Shown piece by piece: positions 54,063 to 62,783 of a stretch of DNA of 64,000 bases. The notes under the pieces were generated by a model. It did no database searches. It saw only the letters and a list, made by a program, of their open reading frames with translations, and was not told the origin of the DNA. The DNA is from Lentibacillus salicampi (GTDB lineage Bacteria; Bacillota; Bacilli; Bacillales; Amphibacillaceae), in the NCBI RefSeq assembly GCF_004565465.1, contig NZ_SRHY01000002.1, positions 1 to 64,000 of the forward strand, in the 5' to 3' direction. Both the position numbers and the translations under genes were made by a program. How positions within the stretch are numbered: the stretch's first letter is position 1; every line of letters starts with the position of its first letter.

Positions 54063-54173
54063 CGATCGAGAGCGAGGGAAAAACGATCGAGCGGCACAGC
54101 AAATCGATCGAGATCATGCAAAATTCGATCGATTAACCAGAACTTCGATCGACCTGATCATAAAATCGGTCAA
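54063..54173. repeat. Six-unit array with 21-bp period, core CGATCGA
   Basis: CGATCGA (self-complementary ATCGAT/GATC core) begins at 54063, 54084, 54105, 54126 and 54146, with a degenerate CGGTCAA at 54167. The spacings are 21, 21, 21, 20 and 21. The bases between units are not conserved. The array sits between the spore-protein gene and the terminator shared with htpX. Confidence 0.75.
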
Positions 54174-54180
54174 GCAAACA

Positions 54181-54219
54181 AAAAACGCCATGAAGCCGAA
54201 AAGCAGGCATGGCGTTTTT
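54181..54219. terminator. Bidirectional terminator
   Basis: AAAAACGCCATG / CATGGCGTTTTT perfect 12-bp stem, next to the htpX stop codon. Confidence 0.85.
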
Positions 54220-54228
54220 ATATTAATT

Positions 54229-54918
54229 TTAGCGTTGTTCCAAACGTGCAATACGATCGTCAATGTCCGGATGGGATGAAAACAGCGACATCATTTTGCC
54301 TTTTCCGTTGATCTTCATGGTTTGGATGGCTGCATCATCTGTTCGATCATTCGCCTGAGAAATCGCTGTGCGGCTTTTCAGGGAACGGAGGGCATGGGCC
54401 ATTTTGTCACGCCCGGCCAAATCTGCACCACCATGATCCGCACGATATTCCCGGTGTCGTGAATAGGCGCTGACCACAAGACTTCCAAGTATTGAGAACA
54501 ATATTTGGAAAATAATAATCGCGGCAAAGCGGACGACTGTCTCCAGTTCAGAACGCACCAGACGCGATACGAGAATGGCTGCAACTCGTGATAAAAAGAC
54601 GACGAATGTGTTGACGATACCCTGCAGCAGTGTCATGGTAACCATATCCCCGTTGGCAACGTGGGTGATTTCGTGGGCAATAACGCCTTCAACCGCGTTA
54701 TCATCCATTTCATTCAGTAACCCGCTTGAAACCGCAACAAGCGAGCGTTTTTTGGTTGGACCTGTCGCAAATGCGTTCACTTCGCGGGATTGGTAGATGC
54801 CGACTTCAGGCATATGCATGAGGCCTGCTGCACGCGATAGCTTGTGAACTTTTTCAACAATGGCACGTTCCTGAGTGGAAAGCGCGCCGTTCGGATCAAG
54901 TACTTTGACCCGCATCAT
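54229..54918 (-). CDS. htpX: HtpX metalloprotease, catalytic part (frame-disrupted)
   Basis: 229 residues carrying the M48 zinc protease domain: [18 protein letters not shown], the HEITH motif in [14 protein letters not shown], two internal membrane helices and a further Glu ligand in [16 protein letters not shown]. HtpX is a membrane protease that clears misfolded membrane proteins under stress. The usual two N-terminal membrane helices are encoded just upstream in another frame (54915-55145). The junction reads GCC AAAAAA TGATG; with one more A the two parts would join as a normal 305-residue HtpX. It could be a sequencing error, a disabling mutation or slippage on A6. Confidence 0.85.
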   Translation of the reverse strand: MMRVKVLDPNGALSTQERAIVEKVHKLSRAAGLMHMPEVGIYQSREVNAFATGPTKKRSLVAVSSGLLNEMDDNAVEGVIAHEITHVANGDMVTMTLLQGIVNTFVVFLSRVAAILVSRLVRSELETVVRFAAIIIFQILFSILGSLVVSAYSRHREYRADHGGADLAGRDKMAHALRSLKSRTAISQANDRTDDAAIQTMKINGKGKMMSLFSSHPDIDDRIARLEQR

Positions 54919-55145
54919 TTTTTGGCAATGAAGCGTGACATGCCCAGTGAGAGGAATGAGCCAATGAAGCCGACCAGCAGACTGAACACCATTAATGAAC
55001 CATAGTTGATGCCCGCTAATCCGTCATCACCATTGATAAATGAACCACTGACCCCTGTAAATGAAACAATAATGGACCAGACAATGACGATGGTGGTTAA
55101 TACCAGTATATTTGTCAGTAAAAAAAGAAATAACCGTTTAGCCAT
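54915..55145 (-). CDS. htpX: HtpX N-terminal membrane part (frame-disrupted)
   Basis: 76 residues: [20 protein letters not shown], a second helix ([20 protein letters not shown]) and MSRFIAKK, the standard HtpX N-terminus. The frame ends at TGA inside AAAAAATGATG, overlapping the ATG that opens the catalytic part by 4 nt. GAGGAGG lies 6 nt before ATG 55145. It cannot act as a protease on its own. Confidence 0.8.
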   Translation of the reverse strand: MAKRLFLFLLTNILVLTTIVIVWSIIVSFTGVSGSFINGDDGLAGINYGSLMVFSLLVGFIGSFLSLGMSRFIAKK

Positions 55146-55297
55146 TTGTTTCCTCCTCAGATGCAAAGAATATGATTCTAGTATAGCATGTTTTAAGAGT
55201 GGAAGAGAAGTACAACATAATTTGTTTCAGGACGGCAGGGAAGAAATTTCAGGTATTTTTTGATAGTATAGTAGATTAAGTATGCTTCAGAAAACAG

Positions 55298-55672
55298 TTG
55301 AATCGATTTATGGCTTGGATTTATACGCTTTTATTATTGGTCATGCTGATGTGGGGGCTGAATGTATCTGCCATCAAAGTGCTGGTGGATGCGATTGATC
55401 CGATGCTCTTAACGGCATTTCAGTTGAATGACGGCAGGGGTTGCCGTTTTGGTGATTTGTGCCGTAATGGGGATTTTCCAGCTGTCATACAAGCATGAGT
55501 GGCTTGTCATTTTTTACATATCGATTTTTAATGTCAAGTTGCATCATTCATTCGTCGCGGTCGGTCTGTAGTATTTTTGGGGACCGGCGCTTGGGAATAT
55601 GTGATGTTGAAACGGCGGGAAAGGAAGCCCGGCAGTCGGGTCTGATGTCGTTATGGTATAAAAAGGAGAAAA
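55298..55672 (+). pseudogene. Decayed DMT (EamA) transporter
   Basis: The sequence starts like an EamA carrier (WIYTLLLLVMLMWGLNVSAI, KVLVDAIDPMLLTAFQ) but changes frame after about 45 codons. Recognisable pieces (TAGVAVLVICAVMGIF-like and KHEWLVIFYISIFNVKLHHS) continue in other frames, with stops, up to the next gene. About half of the expected 300 codons is missing. It lies directly before an intact DMT gene, possibly once an adjacent paralogue. Confidence 0.6.
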
Positions 55673-55696
55673 TTGTTTTGCAGAAAGGAGTCGTGT

Positions 55697-56557
55697 ATGT
55701 CTTTTCTGGCGCTTACACTTATTGTCATATCAGCGTTCATGCATGCCACCTGGAATTACCTGGCTAAACGGTCAGAAGGCGGGTATGCGTTTGTGTGGCT
55801 TTATATGATGATCACTCTGGTTGTTTTTGCCCCCTTTGTCATTGGTCTTTTGATTTTTCGCAACGTTCAGATTGGCTGGTTGGAACTTGGCTTCATGTTA
55901 GGGAGTGCACTTATTCATTTAGCTTATTCGTTATTGCTGCAAAAGGGCTATAAAGTGGGGGATTTTTCCCTTGTTTATCCCGTCTGCCGTGGGACAGGAC
56001 CTTTAATTGTAACGATTGCCGCTGTGTTTATTTATGATGAAAAGCTGACAACAACCGGTGTCATCGGAATCGCACTGATTACCGGCAGTATCTTCGTGAT
56101 TACGGGGGGCATGGAGGCAATTAGGAAAGCCAATACATTTATACCGCTTTTGTACGGGATGCTTATTGGCGTGATGATTGCTTCGTATACACTGTTGGAC
56201 AAAGGGGCGGTCAGTGTTGCAATGATGTCACCGCTTATGCTGATCTATGGCAGTATCGTTGCACAGGCCATCATTTTGTCGCTGTTTGTTTTCCGGAGCT
56301 TTGAAGATGTACGTCATGAATGGCGTCATCATAAGAAAGAAGCAATTGGTGTCGGAATCCTCAATCAATTTGCATATGTACTTGTGTTAACGGCCATGAC
56401 GTTTACACCCGTCAGCTATGTGGCACCGGTACGCGAAATGAGTATATTGATCGGTACCATCATGGGCACCCGGATGCTATCAGAGGGATTCGGTCCGCGC
56501 CGAATTGTCGCAGCTGGCACAATGGTCGCTGGTGTAATTGCCGTGGCCGTACAGTAG
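55697..56557 (+). CDS. DMT superfamily (EamA) transporter
   Basis: 286 residues with ten predicted helices. MSFLALTLIVISAFMHATWN at the N-terminus, LVYPVCRGTGPLIVTIAAVF closing the first half, and SYVAPVREMSILIGTIMGTR closing the second are EamA signatures. Substrate unknown. ATG 55697 has AAAGGAG 7 nt upstream. A REP palindrome follows 10 nt after the stop. Confidence 0.85.
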   Translation: MSFLALTLIVISAFMHATWNYLAKRSEGGYAFVWLYMMITLVVFAPFVIGLLIFRNVQIGWLELGFMLGSALIHLAYSLLLQKGYKVGDFSLVYPVCRGTGPLIVTIAAVFIYDEKLTTTGVIGIALITGSIFVITGGMEAIRKANTFIPLLYGMLIGVMIASYTLLDKGAVSVAMMSPLMLIYGSIVAQAIILSLFVFRSFEDVRHEWRHHKKEAIGVGILNQFAYVLVLTAMTFTPVSYVAPVREMSILIGTIMGTRMLSEGFGPRRIVAAGTMVAGVIAVAVQ

Positions 56558-56567
56558 GTTGATGCGG

Positions 56568-56594
56568 GGGACATAGGGTCAGACCCCATGTCCC
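56568..56594 (+). repeat. REP palindrome copy 3 (loop CAG)
   Basis: GGGACATAGGGT / ACCCCATGTCCC, one mismatch, around CAG. It lies between the convergent DMT gene and the small gene at 56598. Confidence 0.8.
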
Positions 56595-56597
56595 AAT

Positions 56598-56807
56598 TCA
56601 ATGCTCCGTATTCTGCCATGTTTTCCCGTCCATATTGTTGCGGGCAACCTCCTGAATTGATGAGAGCGGCCTGTTGTTTGTCCGTTTTTCATTATGCTCA
56701 GGGTATTGTTCGAATCCATTATCAATGACATCGTTTAAAATGGCGGGGTTTCCGGTTTCATTTTGCACGTTTTTAGTATGCTGATTCAATTGGTCATTAT
56801 TCCTCAT
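56598..56807 (-). CDS. Small hydrophilic protein, 69 residues
   Basis: GGAGGTGGG lies 10 nt before ATG 56807, a strong RBS. The product (MRNNDQLNQHTKNVQNETGN...) is very rich in N, Q, E and T, with no hydrophobic segment, as in minor spore proteins. No family assigned. The following 56808-57100 shows no gene or clear repeat. Confidence 0.55.
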   Translation of the reverse strand: MRNNDQLNQHTKNVQNETGNPAILNDVIDNGFEQYPEHNEKRTNNRPLSSIQEVARNNMDGKTWQNTEH

Positions 56808-57113
56808 GATAAGATACCCACCTCCATACCTATTGTTCTCGGTAGCTTCCCCTGTTTTTATCTTTCTATACGTTGAGGCAGAGAATTCGCTTTCGGGTCA
56901 AGGCTCAGACTTTTTTTCGGAAAAAAGGGTTTTGTATTTTTGTGTAGAATACATAAAGGGGAGAATGCTTTCCGCGAGGACCATTCATTTCTAATTATAA
57001 TCTTCGACAGACAAATTTACTGCCTTCTCCAGGCAGGTCTTTCCTTACCTTTTTTTACCCGTTACTTTGGTTAACACCTTTATTTCGAACTCATCTTTAG
57101 CTTTATAAAATTA

Positions 57114-57157
57114 TGGGACAAAGGGTTGGTGGGACAAAGGGTCAGACCCCGTGTCCC
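57114..57157 (+). repeat. REP palindrome copy 4 (one and a half units, loop CAG)
   Basis: A left arm TGGGACAAAGGGT (57114-57126) is followed 3 nt later by a full unit GGGACAAAGGGT-CAG-ACCCCGTGTCCC (57131-57157) with two mismatches. It ends 4 nt before the AAGGAGG ribosome-binding site of the RAYT gene. Confidence 0.85.
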
Positions 57158-57174
57158 GCGAAGGAGGTGAATCT

Positions 57175-57936
57175 ATGGCCAGAAAACTGCGAAAGAGGAG
57201 TGTTAATGGGATATACCATATTATGTTGCGCGGCATTAATCGGCAGGTGATTTTTGAAGATCGGGAGGACAGGATTAAGCTGCTGGGAACTATCGGAAAA
57301 TGTAAGGCCGTGAGTAAGTTTGAGCTATATGCTTATTGTTTGATGGACAACCATGTGCATTTATTGATCAAAGAAAAAGAGGAGAGCATATCAAAAGTAG
57401 TTCAGCGGATCAGCACGGGTTATGTTCTATGGTATAACGATAAATATGAACGCAGCGGCCACTTATTTCAGGATCGTTTTAAAAGTGAAACGATCGAGTA
57501 TATTCCAGGTTTTATGAGAGTTCTCCGATATATACACCAAAATCCTGTCAAGGCTGGTATGGTAAGCGATATAGGCGAGTTTCAATGGACAAGCTTCCAC
57601 GAATATTCTGGATATCCTACACTGGTTGACACGGAATTCAGCCTTCAATTATTTTCCCCTGAAAAGAATAGAGCCCTCGAATTGTTTTTAGAATATATGC
57701 GGGCAGCAAACAATGATGAATTCCTGGAAGATACCCCTAAATTAAAAATACCAGACCAAAATGTCCTGAACCGTCTTGAAAAGCTGGGGATACCATCCAG
57801 AAGCAAGATACAGCAGATGGAGAAAGGGGAAAGGGATGCGCTTATACTTGAATTGAAGAAATTAAACGGCGTTACAATCAGACAACTTGCCAGAGTGACG
57901 GGAATTTCCAAAAGTGTTATAGGAAGGATACACTAG
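57175..57936 (+). CDS. REP-associated tyrosine transposase (RAYT, Y1_Tnp)
   Basis: 253 residues of the IS200-like single-strand transposase fold. RKRSVNGIYHIMLRGINRQV at the N-terminus; the metal-binding HUH motif as HVH at 60-62 in CLMDNHVHLLI; the likely catalytic Tyr Y119 in LRYIHQNPVKAGMV. A C-terminal helix-turn-helix (TIRQLARVTGISKSVIGRIH) is found in one RAYT subgroup. RAYTs cut and join REP hairpin DNA. All catalytic residues are present, so it may be active. AAGGAGG lies 7 nt before ATG 57175. The gene is flanked by REP palindromes in opposite orientation (57131-57157 and 57940-57972). Confidence 0.93.
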   Translation: MARKLRKRSVNGIYHIMLRGINRQVIFEDREDRIKLLGTIGKCKAVSKFELYAYCLMDNHVHLLIKEKEESISKVVQRISTGYVLWYNDKYERSGHLFQDRFKSETIEYIPGFMRVLRYIHQNPVKAGMVSDIGEFQWTSFHEYSGYPTLVDTEFSLQLFSPEKNRALELFLEYMRAANNDEFLEDTPKLKIPDQNVLNRLEKLGIPSRSKIQQMEKGERDALILELKKLNGVTIRQLARVTGISKSVIGRIH

Positions 57937-57939
57937 ACT

Positions 57940-57972
57940 GGTGGGACAGAGGGTCTGACCCTCTGTCCCACC
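57940..57972 (-). repeat. REP palindrome copy 5 (loop CTG, inverted)
   Basis: Perfect 15-bp arms GGTGGGACAGAGGGT / ACCCTCTGTCCCACC around CTG, beginning 4 nt after the RAYT stop. CTG is the complement of the CAG loop in all other copies, so this unit is inverted. Confidence 0.88.
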
Positions 57973-57992
57973 CCATGTGAGTCGGGAGTGCG

Positions 57993-59915
57993 TCACATTG
58001 CCTTCAACAGCAACCTTTTTAACAGCGGTGCAAAATGTTCGGGAAGGTCTGCCACGGTTGGAATCATGATGCGTTCACGGCCGTAAATGTTGCGCATCAG
58101 TTCATTGTCTTGTTCGCTGACATCGCCTTCTGCCAGAAACATGCCGACCACGTCAATGCCCCTTTTGCGGGTTTCAGAGACAGCGAGATTCGTGTCGATG
58201 ATGCCATTCTCAGTGTAGTTGGATGCGGCCGGTTCGCCGTCCGAGAAGACAAGCAGGAAGCGGTTCTTTTCACTGCGGGCTTCCAGTTCTTCAGCGGCGA
58301 CACGGATGCTATAGCCGTCGCGATTATCCTCTTGTGCTTCCAGCTGCATAATGTTGGCGCCGTGATTGTGATAAAGTGAATCACTGAACGAATGGATTTT
58401 ATGAAAATAATTGGGCTGGTACTGATCTTTTACTGCTGTTGCTTCTTCCCAGAAACCGATAATGGCATGTGGGATGTTCAGGTCTTTCAGCACTTCATGG
58501 AACAGAACAATCCCTTTTTTAGTCTCTTTCATTTTGTTCAGCATCGAAGCAGAGCAATCAACCAAAAGTGTGAAAGCGGCATCCACTTCTTTTGATTCCT
58601 CATCTTTTTTGTGAAAAAGACGTGGGAATTCCTCGGTTGCAACAGCGGTCAATTTTTTCGACAAACGCCCGGTGGTCAAATCATGCCGGGGCGATTGCCG
58701 CTTGTGTTCCAGCATTTTTTCAATGGTTTTCGAAAGCCTGCGCTGGTATGGCGCGATTTCCTCAGTGTATTCCCGATACAATGCTTCATCCGCATCGGTT
58801 GGTGGTTCGGCATGTTTGACCTCTTTAACGGCATTCTGGTTTTCCCGGCCATAAGCACTACCGACAGATTTATTGTTCTGGCTGTCTTGCTGTTTGTCCA
58901 TGGCTTTCATATCGGAATAATCATTTTGCTCGCTTTGCCCTGATGAACCCTGCATAGCGGCCATGGCCTGATCGCCTTCCTCGGTTTCGCGTGCCCCTTC
59001 ACCCATCAGGCTTGAGCGCGTCCCTTGTTCTAATTCGAACTGCATAAAATTTTGCTTTCTGTCGGCATTTTCGTTTTCACCGTGCCAAGTGGAGAACTGC
59101 TCCTCGAATGCTTCGCTGTCTTCCTCACTGACATCTTCCTCAAGGCTTTCGTTGGCCAGCGGGTCAGTGCGTGTCAGTTCATCAAAGGCATTTTTCGCCG
59201 TATAGCTGGAAAGATTGGCGATCGGAAAAATAAAATAATCATGCATCATATCGGTATAGTCATTTTCCAGCCCCAGCCGAAAGACCGTTTGTTCAACAAC
59301 TCGGGCTATATCTTTTGTTTGATCGGCCTCAAATAATTGGAAAAGAATCGGCTTCAGCGCGTTCAGTTGCTCCACTTGTCTGTCATGGGCTGCTGAAAAG
59401 GAAGGGTCGGGTGTATCGGCCTGGATTAGTAAATAAATCAGACAGTACAATTCATCGAGGTAGAGGCTCCGCGTCACGTTTGCTTCCAGCTGTTGCGTAA
59501 AATACTTTCTTAAATAATCCCGGCGAATAGAAAATAATCCCGTCGTTCCAGGTCGTTCCTGTTTAACGATTTCCTCCAGACGAATATTTTCAAACAATGT
59601 AAATAATTGCCCGGCAAACTTCGGGAGGCCTGATGCTGGCTGATCTTCCATAAATCGCTGCATTGTCTGGATATCGGAATAATGCAGTGTACCAATCGTC
59701 CGAAGCAGGATATCCGTCTTAAGCCCTGCTTCTCTTGCGTGGGCATTCCCAATTCCCCAATTAGCACTTGCGGTTATTTTAAAATGTTCGTTATCAATCG
59801 CTGATCCAAAAGTATAGTCAAATTTCAAGTCAGGGATACCTGACAGGACAGATGCCATGTCTTGCAGCTGTAGGTATAGACCAGTATCGATATTAGATTC
59901 ACGAAATCGAAACAT
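57993..59915 (-). CDS. yojO: VWA-domain protein, YojO / NorD-CobT-like
   Basis: 640 residues. A long N-terminal helical region, an acidic low-complexity middle (about 265-350; LEEDVSEEDSEAFEEQF) and a C-terminal von Willebrand A domain with MIDAS DCSASM, a conserved Thr and FSDGEPA. It is the partner of the MoxR-type AAA ATPase just upstream (gap 37 nt), as in B. subtilis yojN-yojO. Such pairs (NorQ/NorD, CobS/CobT) insert metals or remodel target complexes; the target here is unknown. ATG 59915 has AGGAG upstream. Confidence 0.88.
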   Translation of the reverse strand: MFRFRESNIDTGLYLQLQDMASVLSGIPDLKFDYTFGSAIDNEHFKITASANWGIGNAHAREAGLKTDILLRTIGTLHYSDIQTMQRFMEDQPASGLPKFAGQLFTLFENIRLEEIVKQERPGTTGLFSIRRDYLRKYFTQQLEANVTRSLYLDELYCLIYLLIQADTPDPSFSAAHDRQVEQLNALKPILFQLFEADQTKDIARVVEQTVFRLGLENDYTDMMHDYFIFPIANLSSYTAKNAFDELTRTDPLANESLEEDVSEEDSEAFEEQFSTWHGENENADRKQNFMQFELEQGTRSSLMGEGARETEEGDQAMAAMQGSSGQSEQNDYSDMKAMDKQQDSQNNKSVGSAYGRENQNAVKEVKHAEPPTDADEALYREYTEEIAPYQRRLSKTIEKMLEHKRQSPRHDLTTGRLSKKLTAVATEEFPRLFHKKDEESKEVDAAFTLLVDCSASMLNKMKETKKGIVLFHEVLKDLNIPHAIIGFWEEATAVKDQYQPNYFHKIHSFSDSLYHNHGANIMQLEAQEDNRDGYSIRVAAEELEARSEKNRFLLVFSDGEPAASNYTENGIIDTNLAVSETRKRGIDVVGMFLAEGDVSEQDNELMRNIYGRERIMIPTVADLPEHFAPLLKRLLLKAM

Positions 59916-59952
59916 GGTAATTCTCCTATCCAAGTGATGTTAGCTATCGCGC

Positions 59953-60834
59953 TTAGGCAAACAGCGTCTCAGCCATGGTCATCACGAATTTCTTTTCACG
60001 ATCCTCATCCATCTTATCCGCAATCGCCCGGCGAATAGCCCGCTTTGGCGGGATCATGGCGCTCAAGTCACAAGCGTCAATCAACGCACGGATTGAGGCG
60101 GCGTCTTCAGCTAGCTTCCCTTGGCTGACCGCCTGAATAAGATCAGCGGAAAGCTGTACGAATAGATCAATGGTGCGTTCATCATCCAGATGGCTGGTCT
60201 CCTGAATCAGCTGCTTCAATTGATCTCCCTGTAGATAAGGGATGTCAATTACGACAAAGCGGTTTTTCAGTGCTTCGTTCAGCGGAACCGTTCCGACATA
60301 GCCTTCATTGATCGCAGCAACCACACCAAAGCCATCTTTGGCGGTGATGATTTCTTCGGTGAACGGATTGGTGATGGTGCGCCGATAGTCCAGTACGCCA
60401 TTAATGAGCGGCAGTGTTTCCGGTTTGGCCATATTAATTTCATCGATATATAGAAATGTTCCGTGCTTCATCGAATTGGTGACAGGGCCGGGCACAAAGT
60501 CGATAATCTGTTTATCACCCTCATAGTCGAGTGTTTTAAACCCCATCAGGCTTTCCGCGTCCAGATCGACTGAGCAGTTCACATTAAACATCGGTTGGTT
60601 AAACATATTGGACAGTGTTTCGGCAAACCGTGTTTTACCCGAACCGGTTGGGCCTTTCAGTAGTACATTTTTCCCCATACTTAAAGCTGTGACGGCATCA
60701 ATCAGCAGATCTTCTTCAGGCGGGACATAACCGCCCTCCCGGATGAGATCGCTGAATTCATTATTGTGATGGTTATTTCGATTCTCATTGATTAAACGCC
60801 TGATTGACTCAGGCAGCAGGCTTAATTGTGTCAT
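59953..60834 (-). CDS. yojN: MoxR-type AAA ATPase, YojN / NorQ-CobS-like
   Basis: 293 residues. Walker A GPTGSGKTRF (about 59-68), Walker B FLYIDEIN, sensor AAINEG and arginine-finger region LKNRFVVIDIPY. It belongs to the MoxR/NorQ group, which acts with VWA proteins. First gene of the yojN-yojO operon; GAAAGGAG lies 7 nt before ATG 60834. In nitric-oxide reductase systems NorQ/NorD activate the reductase, but no nor genes are in this window. Confidence 0.9.
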   Translation of the reverse strand: MTQLSLLPESIRRLINENRNNHHNNEFSDLIREGGYVPPEEDLLIDAVTALSMGKNVLLKGPTGSGKTRFAETLSNMFNQPMFNVNCSVDLDAESLMGFKTLDYEGDKQIIDFVPGPVTNSMKHGTFLYIDEINMAKPETLPLINGVLDYRRTITNPFTEEIITAKDGFGVVAAINEGYVGTVPLNEALKNRFVVIDIPYLQGDQLKQLIQETSHLDDERTIDLFVQLSADLIQAVSQGKLAEDAASIRALIDACDLSAMIPPKRAIRRAIADKMDEDREKKFVMTMAETLFA

Positions 60835-61067
60835 ATTGTGCTCCTTTCACTAGCTATTGTAACCCCTGTAGTGTTGGGAAGAAAGCTGTAGGCATGGATG
60901 ATAAAAGATGAATCCGGCAGTGTCTGTCCGCATAACAGAAGAAATTTTTTGCGACAGCGACACATGATTGCGCGTCTATGCCGATTTCATGGGACGCTAC
61001 CCTGAAAACGCACGACACCCAACACTTGAATATATTTCACTAAAATGGATTGTCCAATCGCTAAAAC

Positions 61068-61112
61068 AAAGGAAGGCGCCCTGCTTTACAATCGAATGAG
61101 GCACCTTCCTTT
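61068..61112 (-). terminator. Terminator of the nhaC gene
   Basis: AAAGGAAGGCGCC / GGCACCTTCCTTT (one mismatch), reading into TTTGTTTT on the minus strand. The rest of 60835-61067 shows nothing else. Confidence 0.75.
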
Positions 61113-61115
61113 CGT

Positions 61116-62534
61116 CTATCTTATTTGTTCATTTTCTGGATTCCGTTCAGTATACCAAATAAATTTATTGGTGTATCCATAAATAATCACAAGAATGATC
61201 GCGGCGAAATTTAACCACATGTAAGGCAAATATTGCAATACAGGGACCCCGAACATAGCGGCCATGAATATGCCGTTGTCAGACCATGGCACCATCCCTG
61301 ACGTTAACGTACCACCCACTTCGGTATTTCGTGAAAGAATCCGCCTGTCAACGTTTAATCGATCATAGCTTTTTTCCATGATCTTCGGTGTTAAGATTAA
61401 CGAAACGTACATGGCACAACCAAAAACGTTGGACAGAAATCCTGTCAAAAGTGTCGAAACAGATAAACGGCCGGTATTTTTAATAAATTTTTTAAAGGAA
61501 TCAACAAGGACCTGCAATGCGCCGATATAATTCAGCAAGCCGCCAAATCCAAGCCCGAGAATAATGACCATGACAGATCCAACCATGCTGGTAATGCCGC
61601 CGCGGTTTAGAAGTTCATCCATAAACTCATTACCGGATTGAAGGCTAAACCCTTCATAAGCGGTACCTAATGCTGAGATGAAGTCCATATTTTGAAAGAT
61701 GAAAGCCCAAACGGCGCCAAGCAAAGCCCCAAAGGCAATCGTTGGTATGGCGGGTTTTTTCATGGCCAATAAAACGATGACCACAAGAGCAGGGATTAAC
61801 ATGATCCAGCTGATATGAAAGGTATTGCCGATGGCTGTCATGATGGATTCCACTCTGCTTAAGTCTGTATTATCTGCTGTGTAGGAAAAACCGACAATTG
61901 TAAAAGCGATTCCGCTGATGATTAAGGCAGGGATACTGACAAAAAGCAGCGACTTGATATGCTCAACAATGTTAACTTTAGTCATCGAAGCTGTCAGAAC
62001 AGTGCTGTCAGATAACGGTGACAGCTTATCGCCAAAGTAGGCACCTGATAAAACGGCACCGACCACCATCGGCAACGGAATACCCAATCCTTCCCCGACA
62101 CCGACCATTGCGATTCCAGCTGTCCCGGCTGTTCCCCAGGACGTACCTGTTGCGAGCGAGGTAATGGCACAGAGAATGACCGTCGCTAATAAAAATATGC
62201 TGGGATGAATAAACTCCAACCCGTAATAGATGATGCTTGGCACTATACCGCCTGCAATCCAGGTGCCGATCAGCGCACCGACAGCAATTAAAATTAAAAC
62301 GGCTTCAAGGCCATTAAATATGCCATTTTTCAGCGCTTCCTGTAAATCATTGTATGTATATCCCAACCTCAGCCCCAGCATAATGACCAAAAATAATGCG
62401 ATAAATAAAGCCAATTGAATGGATAAATCAAAAATACCGGTAAATGAAAAAGCAATCGCCAGGAATAACGCAAGTAATAGAAGAACCTCTAAAATAGTCG
62501 GATTTCGCCCATGACTTTCATGATTGTGATTCAT
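61116..62534 (-). CDS. nhaC: NhaC family Na+/H+ antiporter
   Basis: 472 residues with 11-12 helices. NhaC family sequence: GALIGTWIAGGIVPSIIYYG, SLATGTSWGTAGTAGIAMVG, GAYFGDKLSPLSDSTVLTAS and the C-terminal TSGMVPWSDNGIFMA. It exports Na+ (or exchanges malate/lactate in some members) for alkali and salt tolerance. ATG 62534 has GAGAGGAG 7 nt upstream. Monocistronic. Confidence 0.9.
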   Translation of the reverse strand: MNHNHESHGRNPTILEVLLLLALFLAIAFSFTGIFDLSIQLALFIALFLVIMLGLRLGYTYNDLQEALKNGIFNGLEAVLILIAVGALIGTWIAGGIVPSIIYYGLEFIHPSIFLLATVILCAITSLATGTSWGTAGTAGIAMVGVGEGLGIPLPMVVGAVLSGAYFGDKLSPLSDSTVLTASMTKVNIVEHIKSLLFVSIPALIISGIAFTIVGFSYTADNTDLSRVESIMTAIGNTFHISWIMLIPALVVIVLLAMKKPAIPTIAFGALLGAVWAFIFQNMDFISALGTAYEGFSLQSGNEFMDELLNRGGITSMVGSVMVIILGLGFGGLLNYIGALQVLVDSFKKFIKNTGRLSVSTLLTGFLSNVFGCAMYVSLILTPKIMEKSYDRLNVDRRILSRNTEVGGTLTSGMVPWSDNGIFMAAMFGVPVLQYLPYMWLNFAAIILVIIYGYTNKFIWYTERNPENEQIR

Positions 62535-62783
62535 TTCCACTCTCCTCTCCGGAATTTAAAATGGACAGACGGATCTCGTGGAGTCTTGTTTTAGTGTATG
62601 ACAAAAGTGATATCAGCATGACGGTTTACAGCGTTTTGTTGGCGAAAGTTATGAAGCAGGTATTTTAAAAACGTCAATAAATCGGACAAATAAGGCCACT
62701 GACTTTTAACAAATTTTTTCATAATTTGAAGGACCACGGGGAAAATAAGCGCGAGAACCGACGAACATAAGGAGGAAAGCTAT

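Noticed and set aside
54063-54173. CRISPR array
   Set aside because: The repeated unit is only about 7-8 bp with 13-14-bp gaps and there are no cas genes; far from CRISPR dimensions.
54055-54279. 74-codon + strand frame and an opposite frame across the GATCGA array
   Set aside because: No ribosome-binding site, reads through a clear terminator, and the repeat period breaks frame once (20 bp). The open frame is a by-product of the repeat.
57993-60834. New ATPase-VWA system
   Set aside because: The pair matches the known yojN-yojO arrangement of Bacillus; interesting but already described as a family.
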